Below are positions 53,513-64,000 of a stretch of DNA of 64,000 bases, in pieces. The translations under genes were made by a program, and so were the position numbers. Location of the stretch: positions 19,821,766 to 19,885,765 of the forward strand of contig NC_132915.1 of the NCBI RefSeq assembly GCF_047675955.1, in the 5' to 3' direction. The DNA is from Chlorocebus sabaeus (lineage: Eukaryota > Chordata > Mammalia > Primates > Cercopithecidae). Every line of letters starts with the position of its first letter. Within the stretch, counting starts at the first letter, position 1. Under the pieces are notes generated by a model. That model saw nothing but the letters and a program-made list of their open reading frames with translations, was not told the origin of the DNA and searched no databases.

Positions 53513-54069
53513 TAAAATAAATCACATGAAAAATCTGGATGAAAGGACAGTAAGGATTGGATGGTGAGATTAAGAATTAAATGAATCACACAATTGTGTA
53601 CCTTTCCTAAAGGTAGGCCACAGAGTTAATCAAGCATCTCGTAGCAACCAATGAAAGGAGATAATCAAGGCCTGTTACAAGAGTCACTGTGTCATTAACA
53701 TAAAAAGCAAATAGTTACGCAAATTAACTTCTTCAGTACTGAGACGCAGGTGACTTCTCCTGCAGCTTGAGAAGGAGATGCCATGGAAGGAAGTAAATCA
53801 GATTCAGGATAATATCCCTCGAGGGAACCAAATGTTAGAATTCATAAGGGCTGTTTCTTTAGCTTCCCTCAATGACAGTGCCATAACATGAAAGTGTGTG
53901 ATGGGCTAATATGTGTGGTCTAAATACACAGCTTGATACAAGCATGAAACTTAGAATAGCTCAGAAAATGGGTTTTGTTTACTTCTATTTCCATAAACTG
54001 TTTGAGTGAGAGAAAAGAGTATATAATTATAGAGAACTTAAAATTTTGACCTACCTGCTTCCAGTCTTC
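53513..54069. other. Unique-looking intron sequence
   Basis: No recognised element. Confidence 0.45.
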
Positions 54070-54480
54070 ATTTTTCACACAAGTAAAATGATACAGATAA
54101 AATTAAAGACCATGTGTAGCCCTCCCTCATTCATTGTTCCTCTTCCCTAGAAGCCACTGGCCTTATGTTGGCATTTATCATTCCTAGGCATAGTTTTTCA
54201 CTCTTTTACTACATGTGTATGTGTCACTGAGCAATACTGGATTCTAAATATTATGCATGATTATACATTTTATTAAAATGGTTTCATTTTGAAGTTTGGT
54301 ATTTTTTCACTTAGAATTGTTGTTGAGTTTTTTTTCATGTTGCTACACGTGACTCTGTTTCATTTATTTAAACTACCATATCACCCTGTTGCGTGAATAT
54401 TCCCTGCTGTGTTTCACATGCTCCTCAGGCAGTTGGGTTGTTTGTAATGCACATTACCTTTTCTTAGTCTTGCTTGGTCT
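54070..54480 (-). mobile_element. Ancient L1 (L1M) 3' region, antisense
   Basis: TCTTCCCTAGAAGCCACTGG, TCATTCCTAGGCATAGTTTT, TTTTACTACATGTGTATGTG and later blocks follow a complemented L1M 3' UTR. Strongly diverged. Confidence 0.6.
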
Positions 54481-54632
54481 CCCTCTCACCCCAACCCGTA
54501 ATGGAGTTGTCTTTTTGTTTTTTATATATACACAATTGAAAATGTCTTCTGGAAATACTGTTACACATACAGAAATTATCTGTCACTACATGGTTTGTCT
54601 TTTTCATTTTGTTTATTTTTCCAGAAGGGTTT

Positions 54633-54946
54633 GGGGTTTGTTTTGTCTTGTTTTGTTTTCTGAGACGGAGTTTTACTCTTGTCGCCCAGGCTGGAATGCA
54701 GTGGTGTGATCTTGTCTCACTGCAACCTCCGCCTCCCGGGTTCAAGCAACTCTCCTGTCTCAGCCTCTCGAGTAGCTGGGATTACAGGCATGCGCCACCA
54801 TTCCTTGCTAATTTTTGTGTGTTTGGTAGAGGCAGGGTTTCACCATGTTGGCCAGGCTGGTCTTGAACACCTGACCTCAGGTCATCCACCCGCCTCCGCC
54901 TACCAAAGTGCTGGGATAACAGGCATGAGCCACTGCGCATGGCCAG
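54633..54946 (-). mobile_element. AluS, antisense
   Basis: Starts with a T/G-rich tail (TTTTGTCTTGTTTTG), GAGACGGAGTTTTACTCTTG, and ends GCCACTGCGCATGGCCAG. An exact 11-bp target duplication CAGAAGGGTTT lies at 54622-54632 and 54947-54957. Several overlapping open frames on both strands here come from the Alu. Confidence 0.94.
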
Positions 54947-54957
54947 CAGAAGGGTTT

Positions 54958-55215
54958 TAATTTAATGTGATCAACTCACTCATTTCTTTATTGGTTATAT
55001 TTTTGTATTTTCTTCAAGAATTCTTTTTCTTCCCTAAGAATATGAAGATATAATCTCTCATTTTCTAGTAAAATTTATAAGGTTGTGTTTTTCATAGGCT
55101 TCCTGCATACATATAATTGATTTTATGCATGGCAGTAAGTAAGGATTTAATACTTCCTTGCTATTCTTCTATCAGTTGTGCCAATACCATTTATTGAATG
55201 GGAAGTTCATCCATC
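54958..55215 (-). mobile_element. L1 ORF2-region fragment, antisense
   Basis: TTTGTATTTTCTTCAAGAAT and GTGCCAATACCATTTATTGA correspond to a conserved complemented stretch of L1 ORF2. Diverged. Confidence 0.6.
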
Positions 55216-56050
55216 TTTTCTCCACTTTTTTTACCTTTTTAATTGTGAAATACACACACATAAAGAAGAGTACACACAAAATATACAGCGGTGGTTTATC
55301 ACAAAAGCAAACATCTGTTTAACACCCCTGTCAAGAAATAGAACTTTGCCAAGACCATTGATGCTTGCAGGTGCCCTCTCCTACCAGGTAGCCACTATTC
55401 ACTCAGGTAATTATTTTCCTTTTCTTGTTAGTTTTTCCCCCTCCCCCTTCTTTTCAGTTTTAACACTTAAGTATGCTTCCCTAAATACCATAGTTTAGTT
55501 TTAACTTGTGTTTAACTTTTATACAAAGAGAATCAAGTAGTGTATTTTTTTAACCTTGTATAGACAGTATATTATTTTAAACTTTTATATAAAGGATAGC
55601 AAAGAGTGTATTTTCTTTTGTGTTTGGATTCTTTTGCTCAATATTATGTCTGTAAGGTATATGCATTCTATGTAATTCACTCATTTATACTGTCATCTAG
55701 TATTCTAGTGCATGAAAATTCCACAATTTATTTACCCATTTTACTATTGAGGGACTTTCTGGGTGTTTTTCCAGTTTGGGGCTATTACAAATAATGCTGA
55801 TGTGAATACTCAGTTATGTGTCTCTTGTTGCACATAGGTGTACATTTCTGGTGGATATGTACCTAGTAGTAGTATTACAAGCACATAGAGTAAGCATACC
55901 TCCAGATTTAATAAATAAAACCAAAGTATTTTCCACAATAAGTGAACAAATTTACCCTCTCAGCAATGTCTGAAAGTTCCTGTCATTTCACATCTTTGTC
56001 AACCCTTGGCATTATCAGTCTGTTCCATTAGCCTTCTGGTGACTAGGTAG
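55216..56050 (-). mobile_element. Ancient L1 (L1M) 3' part, antisense
   Basis: AATTGTGAAATACACACACA, GTTTAACACCCCTGTCAAG, TCAATATTATGTCTGTAAGG, ATGAAAATTCCACAATTTAT, GGGGCTATTACAAATAATGC and GGCATTATCAGTCTGTTCC follow complemented L1 3' UTR and ORF2-end sequence in order. Confidence 0.75.
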
Positions 56051-56327
56051 CTGAGCTGTAGTCCATACCTATGCCTGTTTACTCAGGCATATCTTCCTGG
56101 TGAATAGCCGTAGTGCAATGCAAAGATGCTTCACTAGAGTCCCATCCCTTCAGCCTCTCAGCTGCTGCTTCCAGAATCAGCAAATACTTCCATGGGAAAA
56201 TTGACCCCAAATGCTGGGCTCACTTCTCTAGACCTATTCTTTCCCAAATCTTGGCCTGGTAATTCTTCACTACCTTTTAGTTCTCTGGGGCCTTTAAGCA
56301 GATGTATTTTTTAATTTGTTAACTCTT

Positions 56328-56625
56328 TTTTTTTTTTTTTTTTTGAGACGGAGTCTCGCTCTGTCCGCCTGACTGGAGTGCAGTGGTGTGATCTCAGCTC
56401 ACTGCAAGCTCTGCCTCCCAGGTTCACGCCATTCTCCTGCCTCAGCCTCCCATGTAGCTGGGACTACAGGTGCCCGCCACCACATCCGCCTAATTTTTTT
56501 GTATTTTTAGTAGAGACGGGGTTTCACCGTGTTAGCCAGGATGGTCTCGATCTCCTGACCTCATGATCCGCCTGTCTCGGCCTCCCAAAGTGCTGGGATT
56601 ACAGGCGTGAGCCACAGTGCCCGGC
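56328..56625 (-). mobile_element. AluY, antisense
   Basis: T-run, GAGACGGAGTCTCGCTCTG, then CACTGCAAGCTCTGCCTCC and GGTCTCGATCTCCTGACCTC. An exact 12-bp target duplication TTGTTAACTCTT lies at 56316-56327 and 56626-56637. The block CCGCCTGTCTCGGCC complements to a GCCGAGACAGG form, which resembles the monkey-type AluY variant at 35310. Low divergence. Confidence 0.94.
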
Positions 56626-56639
56626 TTGTTAACTCTTCT

Positions 56640-57000
56640 AATTGTGCTCCTTCCCATTGATATTAATGATACATGTGACATGTATCAAGCTTTATTATGT
56701 GCATGAGTCTTTTTCTGGGCTGTTTGGTTGATCTGCTTCTCCTATACCAATATAAAAGTTATCAAATCACTAGTTATAATAATCTTAATATCTAGTAATT
56801 GAAATCTGTCCATCTTGTTCTTTGGAGTTTTCTTCATTGTCTGTCCTTTACTCTTCTATTTGAATTTTAAGATCAGCCGATCAAATAAGTACTTCACAAG
56901 TGCTTCAAATTGTGATTTCACATTTTGGGGTGCAGTTCTGTATTATGTCTTTTATAACAAACTAATTGAATTATTTAAATTTTAATTTCTTGTCTGCATG
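56640..57000 (-). mobile_element. L1 ORF2-region fragment, antisense, diverged
   Basis: GTCTTTTTCTGGGCTG, CTCCTATACCAATATAAAAG and the spacing that follows match complemented L1 ORF2 text. Coding is destroyed. Confidence 0.55.
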
Positions 57001-57212
57001 ATCAGTTAACTGACATTTTTATTGTTTTTAATGTTTTTATTGGCATATACATGTATAGAAAAGTATACAGATTGTAAGTATTCAGCTTGATGAATTGTCA
57101 CAAAGTGAACACATCCGTGTAGTTACCATCCACCACAAGAAATAGATATTATCAGCAGCTCCCTGCGATGGTTCACAGGGAACACATATGTTCAACTGTG
57201 GTAGATACTGCC
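57001..57212 (-). mobile_element. Ancient L1, antisense, left part of an interrupted copy
   Basis: TTATTGGCATATACATGTAT, AAAGTGAACACATCCGTGTA and ACCATCCACCACAAGAAATA are complemented L1M 3' UTR blocks. The copy is broken after GATACTGCC by the MLT1 LTR and resumes with CTGCCAAACAGTTT. Confidence 0.75.
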
Positions 57213-57662
57213 TGTGTTAGCTTCCTAGGACTCTTGAAACAAAGCACCGCAAACTCAGTGGGTTACAACAGAAACTTATTCTCCCCAGTTCTGGAGGTTA
57301 GAAGTCTGAAATCAAGGTGTTGGCGGGGCTAAAATTCCTCCAAAGGCTCTAGAGGAGAATATCTTCTTTTTCTCTTCCAGCTTCTGGTGACTGTTGGCAT
57401 TCCTTGTAGCTGCACGACTCCTATCTCTGACTCTGTCTTCACATGGCCTTCTCCTCTGTATTCACCTTCTCCTCTTCCGTGTCTTCTAAGGACTTGTCCT
57501 ACAAATGTGGGTGGGATTTAAGGCCCACCCACATAATCTAAGATGATTTCATCTCAAGATCTTGACAGCAAAGACCCTCTTGACAAATAAGATTGCATTC
57601 ACAAGTTCTGGGGTTAGGGCAAAGACATACCTTTCTGAGAGTCACTATTCAGCCCAACGACA
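57213..57662 (-). mobile_element. Solo MLT1 LTR (ERVL-MaLR), antisense, inserted in L1
   Basis: 450 bp beginning TGTGTTAGCTTCCTAGGAC and ending AGCCCAACGACA (TG...CA). The internal order is that of a complemented MLT1 LTR: AACAAAGCACCGCAAACTC, CCAGTTCTGGAGGTTAGAAG, CTCTTCCAGCTTCTGGTG, TCTTCACATGGCCTTCTCC and CAAATAAGATTGCATTCAC. A perfect 5-bp target duplication CTGCC lies at 57208-57212 and 57663-57667. No internal retroviral sequence remains. Confidence 0.92.
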
Positions 57663-58085
57663 CTGCCAAACAGTTTAAACACTGGAAGAGTTGGCACTCC
57701 CACCAACAGTGTGTATGTGTTCTATTTGATCCATACCTTAGACAGCGTAGATCAGCTTTTAAATTTCAGACATTCAGTTGGGTGTATAATAGCATATCAT
57801 TGTGGTGTGAATTTGTCTTTCCCTATTTAAAATCAGATTGAGTACTTTGCCATGGGAAATATTTTTGAAGTGCTTATTCTATGTCAGTGTTCGATTGATC
57901 TGCCCTTTTTATTATTAACATAGAGGAATTCTTTATAAATCAGTGATGCATGTCTGTTGTTAAGTTCACTTTTCAGATAACTTCTGCTCCTTCATGATTT
58001 GCCTTTTCACTACATTGAATTTATCAGTCTTTTAAAGTTTGTCTTTTATCATGTCCTTCTTAAGGAATCTTTCCCCCCAATTGTA
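57663..58085 (-). mobile_element. Ancient L1, antisense, right part of the interrupted copy
   Basis: Resumes with CTGCCAAACAGTTTAAAC, GGCACTCCCACCAACAGTGT and CATTGTGGTGTGAATTTG, then the ORF2 block CTTCTGCTCCTTCATGATTT. Degraded. Confidence 0.7.
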
Positions 58086-58784
58086 GTGTATAACATTTAT
58101 ATTTTATAAGTAGATATTTTAGCATACCAATTTTTTGTTTTTCAGTTATATTATCTGCATAGTTTCACATTTTATAAATTTTGTCAATTCTGAATACACT
58201 GAAAAAATACTATTAATAAAAACGTTGTAACATCATAAACGTTTGTACCTAACCACTGACATAAAATTTTTTTGTCAATACTGAGATCATTTGGGTAGGA
58301 ATTACCCATTTATGTAATTTGGGAACTCTAGGGAAAATTGAAATATATTAAACTTTTATTTTAAGATACACATTTATCTTAAATAGAATAAAATAAAAAT
58401 ATATGTAAAATATAAACTGTATATACACTGTGTGATATAATGTCAAATTACCTTCCCAATCTTGTGTCATGAAAGTATTTTGTACAGCTTGGTTGGCTCA
58501 TAAAAGTATACCAAAATGGATCTCTGGCAGGGGAGAAAAAGAAGAACTATCCACTCACTTTTTTGTAGAAAAAAAAATAAAGCCCTCTGAAAAACAAAAT
58601 GTGCATTTGTTTTCCCCTCAATGACTTATTTTTAAATCTCCCACTGTAATTGTAAACTTAGGTATCTCTTCTTTTCATTCCATACTTCTACTCTATTTTT
58701 GAGGCTTCTTTATTATGTGTGTTATTAGTTTGAAATTTTTATATGTTTCTGATAATTTATTCCTTTTGCCATCAAGAATTTTTT
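58086..58784. other. AT-rich sequence without assigned elements
   Basis: Strongly AT-rich (about 58360-58440). No element was named with confidence. Confidence 0.4.
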
Positions 58785-58911
58785 TTAAGAGACAGAGTCT
58801 TGCTATGTTGCCCACGTTGTCCTTAAACTCCTGGGCTCCAACGATCCTCTCACCTCAGCTTCCAAGTAGCTGGGAGCTGGGATTACAGCCATGAGCCACC
58901 ATATCTGGCTC
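58785..58911 (-). mobile_element. Alu monomer (FLAM/FRAM-like), antisense
   Basis: GAGACAGAGTCTTGCTATGT, TTAAACTCCTGGGCTCC and ATTACAGCCATGAGCCACC in a single arm of about 127 bp, with a small GGGAGCTGGGA duplication. Confidence 0.85.
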
Positions 58912-59239
58912 AAAAATAATGCTTTTTTAAATTCATAAGTTCTCTGTGCCAAAATAATGCAGTTATACAGGAAGCAAACTAGAAGTGCTAGTATCCTGCC
59001 TCTCAGCCCTGGGTTAGAAGACAGAACAAGATCTGTGTTTTCCTAAGTAGTGAGAACTGAGCAGTGGGAAGGTAGGCAGTGGCAGCAGCAAGGTCAGAGC
59101 AGCAGTGGGAGACCACACAGGCAGGCGGTGACTTGAAGAGGTTGGGACCAATGTGAGAAGGAAGGACGAGGTGAAAGAAACAGACTCTGTAGAGACAGAA
59201 GAGCCAGCTATAAAGGAAGTACAAAATATTAAATTGAGT
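58912..59239. other. Unique-looking sequence
   Basis: Includes the GGCAGTGGCAGCAGCAAGG-type purine/GCA-rich patch near 59075-59110. No gene or repeat was assigned. Confidence 0.4.
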
Positions 59240-61224
59240 TTTAAAAACATAACAGCTTATTGAGGTATATTCACATACCAAAAAATGTGCCATTTTAAAA
59301 TGTACAATTCAGTGACTTTCCTATGTTCACGGAACTGTACAGTCATTACCGCTATTTAATTTTGTATACACACACTTTATGTTTTAGAGGAATTTTAGGT
59401 TCACAGCAAAATTGAACAGAAAGTACAGAGATTTTCCCCTATATCCTCTACCCCACATGCAGGAATAGCCTTCCCCACCATCAGCATCTGGAACCAGAGT
59501 GACAAATTGTTACAATCAATGAAACTACATATATACATCATTATCACCCAGTTTACATTAGGATTTACCCTTTAGGTTGTATGATTGATGGGTTTTGACA
59601 AATGTAAAATGTTATATATTTACCATTATAGTGTTGTACAAAATTGTTTCACTGCCCTAAAAATGCTCTGTGCTCTATTTATTTATTCCTCCCTTCCTCC
59701 CTTCCTCCTGCCGTTTGGCAACCACTGATCTTTCTGCTGTCTTCATAGTTTTCCCTTTTCTAGAATGCTAGTAGTTGGAATCACACAGTTTGTAGCCTTT
59801 TCAGATTGGCTTCTTCCATCTGGCTTCTCCTGATATGCTTTTGAAGTTCCTCAATGTCTTTTCATGGCTTCATCATTACTTTTTAGTACTGAATAATAGT
59901 TCATTGTCTAGATGTAACACAGTGTATCCATTCACCTGCTGAAGGACATCTTGGTTGCTTCCAAGTTTTGGCAGTTTTATGAATGGAGCTGTAAACATTT
60001 ATGTGCATGTTTTTGTGTGTACATGTTTTCAGCTCCTTTGGTTAAATACCAAGGAGCACGATTGCTGGATTATATGGTAAGAGTATGTTTAGTTTTTTTT
60101 AAGGGAAACTGCCAAACTGTGTTCCAAAGTGGCTGTACCAGTTTTCATTCCCACCAGTGATGAATGAGAGTTCTCTTGCTCTACATGCCCACCAGCATCT
60201 GATGTGGTCTGTGTTTGGGATTTTGGCCATTCTAATAGGTGTGTAGTGGTATTTCATTGTGGTTTTTATTTGCATTTCCCTAATGGCATATGATACAGAA
60301 CATCTTTTTATGTTTATTTGCCTTCTATATATCTACTTTAGTGAGGTGAAGAGATGTACATATCTTCAGCACATTAGAAAATTTTAGAGCATTTTTAATT
60401 GAGTTGTTCATTTTTTATTTGTTACATTTTAACATTTTAACATTATTAGTTTAACATTTAACATTATTAATGTTACATTTTAACATTTTTCATATATTTT
60501 GAATAATAATCTGGCTATAATCACTTAATATTTCCAGGAGTTTTTAAGTTAGCTTTTTTCAGATGAGAACAGAGACAGTTTTCTTCCTTCTCAATCTGTG
60601 TACCTTTTATTTCCTTTTCTTATTTTATTACATTTGCTAGGACTTCCAGTTCAGTGCTGAAAAGGAGGGTTAAGAGGAGACATCCTCACCTTGTTCCTGA
60701 TCTTAGAGAGAAAGCTTCTAGTTTCTCACCATTAAATGTATTAGCTGTAGATTTTTTAATAGATGTTCTTTATGAAGTTGAGGAAGTTCCCTTCTATTCC
60801 TAATTTCCTGCAAGTTTTTATCATGAATGGGTATTGGATTTTGTCAAACATTTCTTCTACATCTGTTGATATGACCCTATGATTTTTTTCATAGCCTATT
60901 GGCCTGTGGATTACATTAATTGATTTCCAAATGTTGTCCCTAGGTATCCCATTGCATACCTAGGATAAATCCCACTTGGCTATGGTGTATAATTATTTTT
61001 ATACTTTGTTATATGTGGTTTACTAATATTTTATTGGGAATTTTATATCTGTATTTATCAGAGATATTGGTCTGTAGCTCTCTCAGAATGACTTTGTCTG
61101 GTTTTGGTATTAATGCTGGCCTCACAGAATGAGTTAGGAGGTATTCCCTCTGCTTCTATCTTCTGAAAAGAATTGTAGACAATTGCTAAGATTTCTTTCT
61201 TAAATCTTTGATAGAAGTCACAGT
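59240..61224 (-). mobile_element. L1 LINE, antisense, 3' half up to an internal insertion
   Basis: Complemented 3' UTR (TATTGAGGTATATTCACATA, AGTACAGAGATTTTCCCC, CACCATCAGCATCTGGAACC), then ORF2 end (GCCAAACTGTGTTCCAAAGT, GGTGTGTAGTGGTATTTCAT), then the reverse-transcriptase region (GATAAATCCCACTTGGCTAT, CAGAGATATTGGTCTGTAGC, CTTTGTCTGGTTTTGGTATT). Order and orientation are those of one L1 reading right to left. Many stops and indels; inactive. A local ACATTTTAACATT repeat lies near 60420-60490. Broken at about 61213-61224 by a sense L1. Confidence 0.9.
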
Positions 61225-62636
61225 AGCCTCCATGTCTATAGCCAACTGATTTTTGACAATGTTCCAAGAACATACATTGGGGAAAGGACAGTCTTTTCAA
61301 TAAATGATGTTGTGAAAGCTAGATATCCACATCCAAAAAAGGAAACGAGACCCCCACGTCCCACACTTTACAAAAATCAACACAACATGGATCAAAGACC
61401 TAAATATAAGACACAAAACTACTAAAGGAAAACATAGGGGAAAACATCAGGACATAGGTCTGGGAAAAGCAAAAATAAATGAGATTATATCAAACTAAAG
61501 AGTTTCTGTGCAGCAATGGAAATAACAGTAGAAAGAACCTACTGGATAGGAGAAAATATCTGTATTCATACAACAGGGGGTTAATATACGTGTAGAATAT
61601 ACAAGGAATTCAAACATCTCAACAGCAAAAAAAAAAAAAAAAATCCAATTAATGCATGAGCAAATGATCTGAAGAGACATTTCTCAAAGGAAGACACACA
61701 GTCAACAAATACATGAAAAAATACTCAATATTACTAATCATCACGCAAATGTAAATTAAAACCACAATAAAGTATCATCTCACCCCAGTTAGGAAGGCCA
61801 TTATCAAATAGACAAAAAATAGCAAATGCTGGTGAGAATGCGGAAGAAAAGGAACTCTTGTACACTGTTGGTGAGAACGTAAACTAATATAGCTGCTGTG
61901 GAGAACAGTATGAAGATTCCTCAAAAAACTACAGATAGAACCACCATATAGTCCAGCAATCTCACTATGGGGCCTTTATCCATAGGAAAGAGAAGTTATT
62001 ATATCCGAGAGATCTGCACCCCCATGTTGATTGCAGCACTATTCACAGTAGCCAATGTAACAACTTAGGTGCCTATCAACAGATGAACAGATAAAGAAAA
62101 CATAGTGTGTGTATATACACAGTGGAGTACTGGCCAGCCATTAAAAAAAAAAAAGAGAAAGAAATCCTATCATTTGCAGCAACATGGATAGAATTGGAGG
62201 ATATTACATTAAGTAGAATAAGCCAGGAACAGAAAGCTAAACACTGCATATGCTTATATATGAAAAAAATATTGTAGATCTCATAGAAGTAAAAAGTGGA
62301 ACAGAGGGTACTAAAGGCTGAGAAGGGTATGGGGAGGGAGAGATAGGGAGAGATTTGTTAAATGATACAAAATTACAGGTAGATAGGTAGAATAAGTTCT
62401 AATGTCCTATAGCACTATTTTATTGTAGTTCACCATAAAATGTTATATATTTTGAAATACCTAGGAGGATATTGAATGTTCCCAACACAAAGAAGTGATA
62501 TACGTTTGAGATGATGGATATGCTGATTACTCTCATCTGATCACTATGCATTATACATACTGCTATATTACTATGTACCCATAAATAGGTGTGATTATTA
62601 TGTGCCAATTTTTAAAAATTGTTTTAAAGAAAAAAA
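61225..62636 (+). mobile_element. L1 LINE, sense, 5'-truncated, nested in the antisense L1
   Basis: About 1.4 kb: the 3' end of ORF2 (ATAGCCAACTGATTTTTGAC, GGGGAAAGGACAGTCTTTTC, CATGGATCAAAGACCTAAAT, CATTTGCAGCAACATGGATA) and the complete 3' UTR ending CTATGTACCCATAAATAGG and ATTATTATGTGCCAATTTTT plus an A-rich tail. It is of L1PB/L1MA-like age. An imperfect target duplication (AGAAGTCACAGT versus AGAGATCACCAGT) flanks it. ORF2 is closed by several stops. 5' truncation is the usual outcome of target-primed reverse transcription. Confidence 0.9.
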
Positions 62637-64000
62637 GAGATCACCAGTGACTCCATCTGGGCCTGCTGTTTACTGTTCGGGAAGGTTATTAATTGTTCCA
62701 TTTCAGTTACTGAATATAGGCCTATTCAGATTGTCTGCTTTATTTTATAGGAGTTTTGGCAAATTGTGTTTCAAAGAATTGGTCTATTTTATCTAGGGTG
62801 TCAAATTTGGGCCTAGAGTTTTTCTAGTGTTCCTTGATTATCCTTTTAATGTCCATGTGATCTATAGTGATCACTCTTTCATTTCTGATACTAGTAATTT
62901 GTGCCTTCTCTCTTTTTTTTTTTTTTTTTGTTTCTTAGTTAACCTGACTAGAGTCGTATTTGTTTTGTTGCAATCTTTTCAAAGAATCAGCTTTGGTATC
63001 ATTAATTTTCCTCTGTTGATTTCCTGTTTTCAATTTCATAGATTTCTGCTCTAAATTACTTATTTTCTTGTGCATGTTTGGATTTACTTTGCTCTTCTAT
63101 TTCTAGTTTTCTGAGGTGGAAATTTAGATACTGATTTTAGACCTTTCTTCTTTTCTAATATTTGCATTTAATACTATAAATTTCTCTCTAAGCATGAATT
63201 TTGTTGTATTCTGCAAATTTTGATAAGTTGTATTTTAATTTTTCATTTAGTTCAAAACACTTCTTAAATTCTTTGGCTACTTATTTGTTATGTAGAAGTG
63301 TATTGTTTAATTTCCATGTATTTGGGGATGTCCAGCTATCTTTGGGTTGTTTCTGGTTTTATTACATTGTGGTATGAAAACAGACGTCGAATAATTTCCA
63401 TTCTTTTAAATTTGTTAAGGTGTCTTTTATGGCCCATAATGTGGTCTGTCTTGGTGATGATTATGTGTGAGCTTGAGAAGAATGTGCATTCTGCTGTTGT
63501 TGGATAAAGTAATCAACAGCTGGCCATTATATCTAACTGATTGATGGCATCGTTGAATTCAGCTGTGTTCTTGATTTTCTGCCTGCTGGATCTGTTCATT
63601 TCTGATAGATGGATGTTGAAGTTTCTAACTAATAGTGGATTTATCTGTTTCTCCTTGATGTTCTATCAGTTTTTGCCTCATGTATTGTGATGCTCTTTTG
63701 TTAGGGACATACACATTAAGGATTGTTACAGTTTTCTGGAGAATTGATCCCATTATCATTATGTAAGGCCTAATAACTTTCCTTACTTTGAAACCTGCTC
63801 TGTCTGAAATTAATATAGCTACTTGTCTTTTCATTAGTGTTAGCATCATGTATATTCCTTCATTCATTTGTTTTTTATTCTATTTATATCTTTATGTTAA
63901 AGTGAGTTTATTATAGACAAGGTATGTGGTTGTGGTTTTTTGATCCATTCTGGCCATCTCTTTTAATTGGTGTTTGTAGACCATTGACATTTAAAGTGTT
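62637..64000 (-). mobile_element. L1 LINE, antisense, continuation beyond the nested L1
   Basis: Resumes with TCACCAGTGACTCCATCTGG and runs through complemented ORF2 toward its endonuclease end (GCTTTGGTATCATTAATTTT, GTGCATTCTGCTGTTGTTGG, CCATTGACATTTAAAGTGTT), continuing off the window. An 80-codon open antisense stretch at 63625-63867 encodes a decayed ORF2 endonuclease-domain segment (with TILNVYVPNKRASQY). Inactive. Confidence 0.9.

Noticed and set aside
54389..54960. Overlapping open frames of 85-106 codons on both strands
   Set aside because: Alu-derived at 54633-54946 with flanking L1M; no conserved protein.
63625..63867. 80-codon antisense frame as a possible small gene
   Set aside because: Decayed L1 ORF2 endonuclease-domain text inside a broken L1.

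Overview
This is a primate nuclear intronic window carrying three internal coding exons of GNAQ, the heterotrimeric G-protein alpha subunit Gq, all on the + strand. The exons are at 27270-27424 (155 bp), 45019-45147 (129 bp) and 48084-48213 (130 bp). Together they form 414 bp of unbroken frame, residues 108 to 245 of the 359-residue protein, and correspond to exons 3, 4 and 5 of the seven-exon human gene. All have AG/GT splice borders and compatible phases. The first exons (P-loop) and the last two (NKxD, TCAT, receptor-binding C-terminus) lie outside the window, so it starts inside intron 2 and ends inside intron 5.

The Alu, L1, MIR, L2, MaLR and Tigger/hAT content is that of a simian primate. 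The youngest Alu (35310-35603) has several differences from the human AluY consensus that I associate with Old World monkey AluYR-type elements, so the source is more likely a cercopithecid (macaque, baboon, guenon or similar) than an ape. This is inferred from remembered consensus sequences; the species cannot be resolved.

Layout. 1-27269 is the 3' part of intron 2, with Alus, a Tigger-type element, hAT-type elements, an MST/THE1-type solo LTR and MIRs. 27425-45018 is intron 3, with a 173-bp tandem duplication, L1M remains, two consecutive L2 3' ends, a young AluY and an L1M fragment split by a Tigger-type element. 45148-48083 is the short intron 4, with one Alu. 48214-64000 is the 5' part of intron 5: about 5 kb of apparently unique sequence, then mostly antisense L1, including an MLT1 LTR inserted in an old L1 and a sense L1 inserted in an antisense L1.

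The three exons encode much of the helical domain, switch I with Arg183, and switch II with the DVGGQ motif and Gln209. This is the part of Gq alpha that hydrolyses GTP and contacts phospholipase C-beta and RGS proteins. I found no second protein-coding gene, structural RNA gene, CRISPR array or previously undescribed system. The points worth a second look are splice-site quality, repeat nesting, local duplications and lineage markers.
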